Assembly (NCBI GenBank): GCA_937926205.1
Contig: CALEYL010000056.1
Coordinates: forward strand, 1 to 39,358
Source: an uncultured Saprospiraceae bacterium
GTDB taxonomy: Bacteria; Bacteroidota; Bacteroidia; Chitinophagales; Saprospiraceae
DNA length: 39,358 nucleotides
Direction: 5' to 3'
Shown in pieces: positions 25,876 through 36,600 of the stretch. The translations under genes and the position numbers were made by a program. The number at the start of each line of letters is the position of its first letter. The first letter of the stretch is position 1. The notes below the pieces were generated by a model that had not been told where the DNA came from, did no database searches, and saw only the letters and a program-made list of their open reading frames with translations.

Positions 25876-27459
25876 TCACTTCTTATCTACTACGATTCGC
25901 TTATCCCGGTTCGCCAATTCCCAGGCGGTGTGAAAAACCAGGCGGGCAATTTTTTCCATTTTCCCGTAATTGAGTTTATCGGCAGTGTCTCCGGTCCGGT
26001 GATAATCATCGTGTGTGCCGCTGAAATAAAAAATAGCCGGAATGCCTTTTTCCGCGAAGTTGTAGTGATCGGAGCGGTAGTAGTAGCGGTTGGGATCGTC
26101 TTCTGCGTTGTAAGTATAGTCCAACTCCAACTTGCAATAGGTTGCGTTGGCTTTTTCGTTGATTTCGTGCAATTCAGAACTTAAACGGTCGGCTCCGATC
26201 ACGTAAATGTAATCGGGATTGTCTTTGTGTTTTTCATCCTGCCGCCCGATCATGTCCACATTAACATTGGCAATGGTATTGGCCAATGGGAACAACGGAT
26301 TTTCTGCGTAATACTGGGAACCGAGCAAGCCTTTCTCTTCGCCGGAAACCAGCAAAAACAAGACACTGCGCCGTGGTCCGGTTCCTTGTTTTTTTGCTGC
26401 CGCAAAGACTTCTGCCAGCTCTATCACGGCAGAGGATCCCGATGCGTTGTCGTCGGCGCCAAAATAGATGTCATCCCCGCGTTTTCCAAGGTGATCGTAG
26501 TGAGCGGAAACCACAAGTACTTCACTTCTCAATTGCGGGTCTGTTCCTTCCACAAATCCCAGTACATTATCTCCCTTAATTTGACGGACGCGCTTTTTTT
26601 GCGAAATTTCAAAAGCGCAGGGTAAGGCGATCGGCGCTTGAGGCTGACCCTTTTTTTGAATTTTTTTCCGGGTCTTTGCAATGACTTTCAACTGGTCTCC
26701 GACAATTTTCCGTGCAGTTTCCGATGTGATGAAATAGCTGTTGGCATACCATTTCTCAGGTTCTTCTCCCCAGCCCAGCAGCATGCGATTGCTCAGAATC
26801 GCCTTGCGCACTTCCATTACATTGTTTTTGAATTCTGGGTCGATGATAAACACCGCAGTCGCGCCATATTTTTTTGCAGCCCGAACCTTCAGCCGCCAGT
26901 CTGTCGACCACTCTGAGGGCCCGCGTTTTCCACTGACTGCTGAAATGCTGTCTTTCTGAAAAGGTTCTCCGGAATAAATTAAGATTGCTTTTCCGGTGAC
27001 ATCGTTGCCGGTATAGTCATTGTAAGTTTCACCGTCTATGCCATAGCCCAGAAATAAAATTTCAGTGCCTGTATTCAGGTTTACACTGGTATTGGCAGAA
27101 GGCCAGGCATAATAATCCTGAAAATTGCGGAGCGTTTCGCCGTTGAGCGCCACGCTTATTTTTTCCCAGTTTTCGGAAAGGAAGGATATTTTTTGAAAAT
27201 AAGAGCCCTCCTCCCCTACTTTAGGGAGGCCATAAGATTCAAAGATGCTGGCAATATAGAGCGCCGCATTGTGCTGGCCTTCGGTTCCGGTTTCCCGGCC
27301 TTCAAATTCGGGAGAGGCAAGTTTCCTGGCATGTTGTTCCAGCCCTTCGGCCGTAATCATTTTTGCCAGTGCCTCTTCTGCCGGAGCCTGAAATTGGGCA
27401 AGAACGGGAGTATAACAAAACACAAAAGATAAGAAAACAACGGATGATATTCGTTTCAT
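25876..27459 (-). CDS. M28 family zinc metallopeptidase (exported)
   Basis: From the ATG at 27459 the product has 527 residues with a signal peptide ending near PVLAQ (about residue 22). A PA-domain-like insert (about 125-270) precedes the M28 catalytic core. Motifs are complete: HYDHLG (H320 zinc, D322), GADDNASG (D336, bridging zinc), SGEEKG (E374 catalytic, E375 zinc), NVDMIGR (D402), and DDYHRTGDT (H487 zinc). It should be an aminopeptidase acting in the periplasm or outside the cell. The frame is open 6 codons further up (27477), but the later start puts the signal peptide at the N-terminus. Confidence 0.9.
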   Translation of the reverse strand: MKRISSVVFLSFVFCYTPVLAQFQAPAEEALAKMITAEGLEQHARKLASPEFEGRETGTEGQHNAALYIASIFESYGLPKVGEEGSYFQKISFLSENWEKISVALNGETLRNFQDYYAWPSANTSVNLNTGTEILFLGYGIDGETYNDYTGNDVTGKAILIYSGEPFQKDSISAVSGKRGPSEWSTDWRLKVRAAKKYGATAVFIIDPEFKNNVMEVRKAILSNRMLLGWGEEPEKWYANSYFITSETARKIVGDQLKVIAKTRKKIQKKGQPQAPIALPCAFEISQKKRVRQIKGDNVLGFVEGTDPQLRSEVLVVSAHYDHLGKRGDDIYFGADDNASGSSAVIELAEVFAAAKKQGTGPRRSVLFLLVSGEEKGLLGSQYYAENPLFPLANTIANVNVDMIGRQDEKHKDNPDYIYVIGADRLSSELHEINEKANATYCKLELDYTYNAEDDPNRYYYRSDHYNFAEKGIPAIFYFSGTHDDYHRTGDTADKLNYGKMEKIARLVFHTAWELANRDKRIVVDKK

Positions 27460-27508
27460 AATAAAAATATTTAACACTTAGCTAAAACGCCGGGGGCGCA
27501 ATTTTATG

Positions 27509-27516
27509 CAAATGTA
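27509..27516 (-). promoter_or_regulatory. Possible -7 box of the M28 peptidase gene
   Basis: On the minus strand the sequence reads TACATTTG, exact to TAnnTTTG, 50 nt before the ATG at 27459. No TTG is seen at the usual distance. Confidence 0.35.
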
Positions 27517-27538
27517 ACTGAACTCTTCAAGCATCCTT

Positions 27539-27567
27539 AAAAAAAAGTGGGCCAGAGCACTTGGCTC
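27539..27567 (-). terminator. Rho-independent terminator of the giant surface-protein gene
   Basis: On the minus strand a short stem (GAGCCA pairing with TGGCCC, with one mismatch, 27549-27567) is followed by ACTTTTTTTT, with eight T residues at 27539-27546. It lies 45-73 nt downstream of the stop at 27612. Confidence 0.5.
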
Positions 27568-27611
27568 CGACCCCTTCACATGAAACAAATTTACGCGTTA
27601 AAATTCCTTAT

Positions 27612-30600
27612 CTATTCCAGCAACACCATTTTTCGGGTCGCCCTGAATTGATCCGTTTCCAGTGTATAGTAGAGTACTCCACGGGGCAAGCCTGCTTCAT
27701 CCAGTAAAATCTGGTTGTAGCCACGCCCATAATCGCCACGTATAGTCCTCAAGACTTTCCCACTGATGTCTTGAATAACCAGGGTTGCTTCGGTAGCTTG
27801 CGGCAAATCGAAACCGATAGCTGTTTGCGTCCCGAATGGGTTGGGATTGTTTTGATACAGTTTGTACCCGGCTGTTGCCACCCGGACATCATCGAAGCGG
27901 ATTGTTACATTAAGTGGCTCGAAATCAAGATTGTAAGCTTCTGCGTTTGTTCGTGTTGAGCCGATGTGGAGCCACTCACTTAATTTACCATCGGCCTTTG
28001 CACGCAAAGTTAAAGAAAATAAATTTACTTTTCCAACTTCTAATGGCCGACCTGATGGCCAATGCCAACTGGTCGTCACAACGCCTTCGCTTACACCCTG
28101 AAGTCCTACGTGCTCTGACCTGGAGAGTCCCTCGCCAAAGCTCACCCACTCTAATTTATCCGCGTCAAAAATCAGCGTAAACTGGTAGCCATATACCGAA
28201 GCCAGCTGCTCGCTACTCAACACTATTTCAACGGTTTCTCCTTTTTTCAGGAGGCGATCTTCCGTTTCAAGGAGGAAGGTGCGGCCATTGCTGCGTTCCT
28301 GCAAATTGAGGAGATCGTCGCTCGTCGTTTGAACTGTGTTGTTCACATCACCGATCTTGATACCGATGAAATCCAATCCTTCCTGACAACCGCTCAGGTT
28401 TTCGAGGAACGTGACCTCCGGCCAAGCCTCAAACCATGGGTTTTCAGGTACGGGGAATTCATAATCGCTTTCCACAAAGCGCCAGCTGCTGTTGTTAGGC
28501 AAGGTCGTATCGATGCCCAGAATTAGTTTGCGCACCTGGATCATGTCAAGCGCCGTAATCGTACCGGAGTTGTTCACGTCTGCAGCAATCAGCTTGTACG
28601 GAGAGCTCAACGGTTGAATTCCGAGGATGTGGCGCTGAATCAGCACAGCATCCAAAGTTGTCACACCGTTGAGGTAATCTCCGTCTTTACTCGGTATTAT
28701 CGTATAGTCACGGTGCAACTGGGCGGAAGTAAAGTCATACAGTCCGTCAGCATCCGTTGTCGTAAATTCGTTCGGATCACCACTTTGCTCAACATTCACC
28801 GCTTCGATCGGCTTACCGGTTTCTGTCACGATTCTTCCACTCAACATGGCGAATTCGTCACAATCGCGGCACAGATCATTCGGATCCTGAACCAGTACAA
28901 AGGCATCACAATGCTTGTAGTTTGGTCCGCCTACTGTACCGTCCGGTTGAACACTGTAAGGATTGAAAGCGCTGTCCCAAACATAGACCTCCACCGTCAC
29001 GCTGTAGCGATCATCGCAGGTCAGTACCAGGCTCGTCTGGTTGATGTCAGGCGTTTTTCCAACCTCATTGATCGAGAATCGGATCGGGTTGGAACATTCC
29101 GTAACATCGCAGGAAGCGAGGTCTACCGCAAAGATGGTCACCGCTGCGTCGTCAATATCACCATCGCCATCAGCATCTGTGTTTGGCGCTACCGGTTGCA
29201 GGTTCACAATCAGGCCGTTGAAACATACCGGATCAGGGATATAGCAATCTACCACTTCGAACGGCAATGTAGCAATGACACTGTTGTTGCAACCATCGAC
29301 TGCCCGCACGATGAACCGATGCGTACCGATCGGGAAGTACCCTTCGATCCGGTAATTTGGATAAGAACCGCGCAATACGGCAGCATTATTCAAAGTAGCC
29401 TCGATCGTTCCATCGGCGCCGGCATCAAGCTGAATGATGACGTCTAAGGAATCAAGCGTACAGTTGTCGTTCAGCAGGAACGGATAGCTCACCCAGCCCT
29501 CACAAGGCACACTGTCTGTACAGAACGGAGCGGGCGCCGTGAAGGTAATCTCCGGTAGTATGGTATCAATCACATAGATATACTGTGTGTAGATCCAGTA
29601 TCCGGTAGACGTCGTATCCTTCCACATGCCATTCGGGTTGGTGGTACCGTCGCAGCTTGTACCCTTCGTGCCTGCCAGCGGAATGAGGTTGGTCTCAATG
29701 CTGTCGCGGTCGAGGTATGCATTGTTCGGTCTTCTCAGTACCCAGATGTTCTCGTCGCCTTCGTTGCCGTCACAATCTTCATCGCGGCTAACAATTACCG
29801 GAGCAGAGATGCCATTCCATTCGCAATGGTTGATCACATGGAACGTGCGTTTGATGCGGTAACATTCGTCGTTTATTGGACTGAGACGTTCGTCAACATG
29901 AGTCACCGTAATCGAATCACAAGCCGTTTTACGCAACCAGACCGTATCGATATCAGCGCAGTTAGCCAGCGTTGTATCTTTCGGGAACCTGATTTCGTAG
30001 TTCAGGCTATTCTGGATCGTAATGACCTGTTGGAAGGTCGTCAGTGACAAGTTGCCCACAGCGTCAACCGCAACGAAGCGACGGATAATGGTACCGAAAC
30101 CGCAATCGCTCAGGTTCAGAATTGGCGCCAATTCGATGGCTTCAGCAGAGCAGTTGTCTACCACCGTTGGTACACCAAATACCTGTTGCAATTGCAGGGT
30201 GTCGGCTGCATTGAAGTTATCCGGCAGCTCATCGCAGCTCACCGTTTCATTCTCCAATCCGGTGCAGTAAGGCAGTGTCTTGTCTTCGACCAGTACATTC
30301 AGCCAGCAGACATTGGTATTGCCATGGATGTCGGTCACCCGCATTTCTACCATGATATACTGACCAGCGTCACAGCAACCAAACTGTACATATGGCCCCC
30401 ATGCAGAAGCATAAGGCGTTGCCAGTGAGTCGCAGGTTTCAGGATCGCGGTTAAACCAGCGGCGTACCTCGATGGAAGCAATGCCGCAATTGTCGTAGCT
30501 GTTGTTGTTGATGTGCTGCGTGTAAAGTCTTGCCAGACCAAAGCCACCCAGAGACACATTCATACTGCCAAAACAAATGGCTACCGGTTCTTCCAGATCT

Positions 30601-33600
30601 GCGACGCGGAAGCGGCAATCTTTCATGCTTACGTTACCGCATCCATCCGATACGATGTAGCGGAAATAGTAGTCTCCGATTGCAATTCCAGATACAATGC
30701 GCGGTTGTCCAGGCAGTATCGTGTGCAATACGTTGCCATTCAGATCAACAATCTGCGTGATCACCATGAAGGTATTCGAGCAGAAGTCGCTGACGACCGG
30801 CATCGGAACTTCTACCGTGCCCACGCAATCAAACGGATCGGTGTGGAAGAGCAGAATGTTCTGTTCAATAATCGGACAGAAGTGGTTCGTAATCGGACAT
30901 TCTATCACCGGCCCTGTCGTATCCGCCACCAGAATAATCTGGAGGAACTGATACATACTATTCGGATCGCAAACATTTTCAAATGTCCAGGTGCGGCGCA
31001 CTTCATAAGTACCGTCACAGATGGCATTTACCTCATCGCTGTAAGTGCCGCTCAGGTTGCAATAGCTATCGTCAAGCGGATGTACGCCGTAAGCGCTTTG
31101 TACTGCCGGCAGGCCGGTCAGATCCGTATGAGGATGCCCAAGCGCATCGGTCAGCAAGGTATCTGTACAGTAGAACCGTACCGTATCAGCCGGTAAGATG
31201 ATATCGGCAAAGTTCGCCTTGCGGATGCGGATCAGTTGCGAGCAACCGATTGTATCACCGGTAATCGTAGATGCGTAGAAATGACGCTCGATCACCGTTG
31301 TATCGCAGTTGCCGTCTGCTATGATTTCATCTGCAAACCATACATTCAGCACGCCACAGCCGTCTACTTCCGGTTCGCCGGTGTAAGGCAGACTGGCCGG
31401 GTTGTTCAGGATCGAATCTACATCGCTGCAGATCAGATCGTGCAGTTCGCCGTCGATTTCAATCTCAGCCAGATCGTCAGGACAGCTGATCGTTGGTATC
31501 GGTGAAGAAACCGTGATCGAAGTCAGACATTCCTGATCTTCCGTACAATCCGTGATGCTCAGCGTTACAGTACCCAGCGGGAATGGCCCTACAGTTACCG
31601 GCACGCCATAAGCTCCGGTATAGCCGCCTGCAGAAGTCCAGCAAGTGGAAGCGTTCATACCATTCACTGTCAGATCGAAAGTGAAGGTGTCGTCGTTCGG
31701 ATTGTCCGGCGTACCGTTGTCGTCGCAAAGTACATTAGATGCTGCGGCACTGATTTCGCAAGGCGGTTCTCCTGTACAATTTGGCGCTTCAATGGTTACT
31801 TCTGTGAAGCATTCATCATTCATGAAGTCGTAGAAAATGAGGTGTACATCACCGGCACTTGTCGGGAATGGTCCTTCAAGGAATACGTCTCCATAGAAGC
31901 CCGAAGCGACCATTATATTACCCTGCATGGCGTACCAACCAACACTTCCATTCTGAGATGTAATGGTCAGCTGGGCTGAGAAGGTATCGTCATTCGGGTT
32001 AAACGGCGTACCGTTGTCGTCGCACGGCGTTTCCAGTATCGCTACGTTGATGCTGCATGCCGGCATAGAGCATGGTTCGGGAGCGTTGACATAAATTACC
32101 GCAATACAGTTCGGGTTCATGTTTCCTATGACTGTGAAGGTCACATCATCATTATCCGTTCCTGTAATGATTGGATATGGTCCGAAGGTTCTGACCACTC
32201 CAAACATACCCATTGCGCCATTGTCAGCGTGCCATCCATCCATCTGTCCAGTCATGAGCAGATCGAATGTAAAGTAATCGTCATTCGGGTTGTCCGGCGT
32301 ACCATTGTCGTTGCAAAGCACATTGCTCACCTCTGCCCCTATCGTACATTGTTGTTCGCACTGCTCACCTGTTGGCGATTCAATGGTCAGCGTTGTTGTA
32401 CAATTTGGATTAGCATTATCCGTGATGACCAGGGTAATGGTACTGCCGTTTGCCGGATAAACTCCGGAAACCACAACTTCTCCATATTGTCCCTGCATGC
32501 CGTTGTTTGCAGTCCAGCCACCCGTTCCGCCAGTTACACGGATCGAGAAGTGGAAGGTATTGTCGCTCGGATCAGCCGGCGTATCGTCCGGATCACAGGA
32601 CCTGTCAACCAATTGCGCTACGATCGTACACGGCGTACCACTGCATGGTTCAGGTGCTTCTACCGTTATGGTGGTTGTACAACCCGGATTCACAAAGTCT
32701 GTGAATGTGAGTGTGACATCACCGTCGGCGATTAGGAAGCCTGTGTAAGTTACCGGCACCCCATAGAAGCCGGAGCGCAGCGTTCCGTTTTGGTCGATAG
32801 AGTACCAGCCGATGCCGCCCGGATTTTCTGCCGTCACAGTCGCTGTGAAGGAGAAGGTATCATCGGAGCTGTCCAGTGGCGTACCATTGTCGTTACAAAC
32901 GATGTTCGTAATCGTTGGCGTAATGGTGCAAACCGGCACAGAGCAAGGTTCAGGTGCAACTACGTACACTACTACAATGCAATTGTCGTTTACATCACTA
33001 ACAACCTGGAAGGTTACGTCACCGTCAGCGATATCAAATGGTCCCAGGCGCAGCCATTCTCCAAAGACGCCATGCACAAGTTCCCCATTGATGGTAGAGG
33101 TCCAGGTTGTACCCAGATTGTCTCCGTTCACCAGCAGTTCGAATGTAAAGGTGTCGTCTGATGGATCATTCGGCGTGCCGTTATCGTCGCAAACCACATC
33201 CCTCAGCGTAGCCGTCACGTTACAATCCTCGTCACAATTGTTCGGAGCAATAATGCTCAAAGTAGTTGAACAACCAGGGTTATCGTCATCCGTGATGGTC
33301 AGCGTAATCGTCGCGCCATTCGCCGGGTATGCCGGGAATGTCACAGCCTGGCCATAAGCTCCTGTTGTGCCGTCGCTGGCAATCCAGGTTCCGGAGCCTC
33401 CGGTTACGGTTACGATAAAGCTGAAGGTATCGTCGCTGGTATCGGTCGTTCCGTTATCGTTGCAGTCGCCGTAAGAGAAGTCTGCACTCAGTTCACATGT
33501 ACCGGAGCATGGTGCCGGCGAAGTCACTGCTATAGCTGTTGCTGTACAGCCCTTCACCACATCGCGGATGTCCGTAATATTCACTCCCGTTCCAATCGGG

Positions 33601-36600
33601 AAGGAACCGAGGGTTACCGAGGTGCCATAGCTTCCCGTTATCGCCTGTCCGTTGACAAGTGCACTCCAACCATTATTGCCCGTGTTGACACCGGTTACCG
33701 TCAGAGTGAAGGTATAGGTATCGTCGTTCGGGTTGTCTGGCGTACCGTTGTCGTTGCAAACCGGCGCACTCGTCGTTGCTGCAATCACGCAATCATCCGA
33801 GCAGGAAGGCGGCGAGTTCACCACCAGTGCATTCGCTACAACGCAGTTTTCATCGTCGGCATCGTGAATATTATTAATGGTCACTGTTGTTCCGATAGGG
33901 AATGGGCCCAGTGCGGTCTGCGTACCATAAGTACCGCTTACCATCGCACCATTGACCATTGCAATCCAGCCGTTGTTGCCCGTATTGATACCCGTTACCG
34001 TCAGATTGAAGGTAAAGGTATCGTCGTTCGGATTCGTCGGTGTGCCATTGTCGTTGCATACCGGCGTTCCGGTTGAAGCAGTTATCTGACAAGCATTCGA
34101 GCAGGTTTCCGATGGTGGATTCACCGTGAAATCTACGCGGCAGCCTGTATCTGCGCGGTCGCGAATGCGGATGCTCACCGGTCCGCCACTGATCGGGTAA
34201 GGTCCGAATGTCGTTGTAACGCCGTATTGACCTGACAAACCAAATGTTCCATTCGGGAATACCTGTCTCCAACCAAGCGGGCTGAAGTTGTAGACTCCTG
34301 TCATGGTTACATCGAAGTAGAAGACATCGTCATTCGGATTACCCGGCGTACCATTGTCATCGCAATGTACGTTGGTCACCGATTCCTCAATTAGACACTC
34401 ATCTGAACAAGTCACGGCTGGCGGTGGCGCATTCAAACTTGCTGAACACTGCGTATTGCCATTATCCCAAATATTGATGGTTACGTTGCCGCCACTGATC
34501 GGATAAGGACCAAATGCGACAATTGTTCCGTAAGCACCATTGTAACTTGGCCCAAGCGTTGGGTCATCTGTTGTCCAGAAACCACTGGTATTAAAGCCCA
34601 TGACACGCAGACCTACGTAGTACTGGTCGTCGCTTGGCTCATACGGCGTGCCATTGTCATAACAGGAAGAGAATAAATATTCTATCTGTATGAGACACTG
34701 GTCAGAACATGTTGACGGTGGCGTTACCGTAATCTGGGTATTACATGCCGGGTTCGTCATATCCTGGATATTCAGGACAAATGGAGCACCACTACCAATC
34801 AGCAACGGACCAACATTGACCGTACTTCCATAGGAGCCCGTAGCAACCAACTGACCATTTATGCGTCTGGCTTCCCAGGTACTGCCTGTATTGAATCCAT
34901 TGACCGAAAGCGCAAATGTGAACGTATCATCACTTGCATCTGCCGGTGTTCCGTTATCATTACATACCGGCGTTTGTGGCAGCGTTGCAACGATTTCACA
35001 AACATTCGAACATGTTGCTGGCGGAACAACCATCAGGATGTCCTGACAAGCAGGATCATTGCTGTCCCTGAAGGTGAACATGATCGGGCCATTGGCAATG
35101 CTGAATGGTCCGAAAACGGTATTCACACCATAGTTACCGGTCAGTGTTCCTGCTCCGTTCCAGGTTGCTGTCCATGTGCTGCCTGTATTGAAGCCGGTTA
35201 CATTCACGCTGAAGGTAAAGGTATCGTCGTTCGGATTGCTCGCAGTCCCGTTGTTGTTACAAGTCGGACCGTTTACGATTATGGCATTGATCTCGCAATC
35301 ATCAGAGCAAGGCGCTACTGCCGGAATATTGAGTATTGCCGGGCAGTTAGACTGTCCATTGTCTTCAAATGCGATTTGTATGGCCGTGTTCGTGGCAAAT
35401 GGTCCCAACACAACTGGCACGTTGTATGCGCCTGTTGCAGAGCCGCCGTTCCAGGTAGCCGTCCAGCCTGTGCTGGTATTGAAACCTGTCAGCGTAACTG
35501 CAATGGTAAACGTATCGTCGTTCGGGTTGCCATTGGTACCATTGTTGTTGCAAACCGGATTGCCAGGTGTGACCTGAATCGTGCACTGGTTCGAACAAGA
35601 CGGCGGAGATACAACCATCGAGCTGGAAGTACATCCAGGGTTGTTGGCATCCTGGAAGACAACCGTAATGTTCACGCCGATCGGGAATGGTCCCGCAACA
35701 ACGGTTCTGCCATAATCCTCTGTTGCTACCTGAATGCCATTGACAAATGCGATCCATGTTCCGCTTTGACCACCATTGTCCGCTGTAACGTCAATTGTGT
35801 AGTAATCATCACTTGGATCACTTGGTGTACCGTTGTCATGGCAGGTTGCATTCGTTGCTGAACTGGTAATTTCGCAAGTGAATGAACAGGTCATCGGAGC
35901 AGTTACGGTTACAGCATCGCGACAGCTGGAGCCCTGAACCGCATCATTGACATAGAAGTCAAGGTTGCCAATCTGTTGGATGTTGTAAGGTCCGAAAGTT
36001 ACCGGAACACCGTAGAGCCCGGTTGTGGCGTTCGGATCGTTCGCTGTCCAGGAACCGCCGGTCGCAACACCTGTGACAATCACAGTGAATGTGTAAGTAT
36101 CATCACCAGGATCCGATGTACCGTTGTCATCGCATTGTATATTGCTAACAACTGCATTGATGTTACAAATTACGTCAACTTCAGCGCCATCGCCATCGTC
36201 CTCATCGCCATCATCGTCAATGGTATTGCCGTCGTTGTCGGTATCTACTCCATTACCTGGCGTAGAGTCAACATCATCTTCATTAGCATGCGTTACTTCT
36301 GCAAGGTTCAGGTGGTTGCCTTGCTCAAGGACCGTTGCTGTAATAGTCAGTGTTGCTGTCTGATTCAGTGCAAGGGTGCCTATTTGCCAAAGACCACTTG
36401 TTGCATTGTAAGTACCGCCGGAGTGGGTGACATAAACATAGCCGGAAGGCAAATGATCTGTCACTTCCACGCCGGTTGCGGTGCTAGGTCCTTTATTCGT
36501 AACTGTAACGGTGAAGGTCACCTGATCGCCCGGATTCACGAGTGTGTTGTTAACACTCTTCTCAAGCTCAAGGTCAATCAGCGCTTCTGGCGTGATGGTT

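Noticed and set aside
28614..29447. Long plus-strand reading frames opposite the giant gene
   Set aside because: They are antisense shadows. The minus-strand frame is uninterrupted over 11.7 kb with clear domains.
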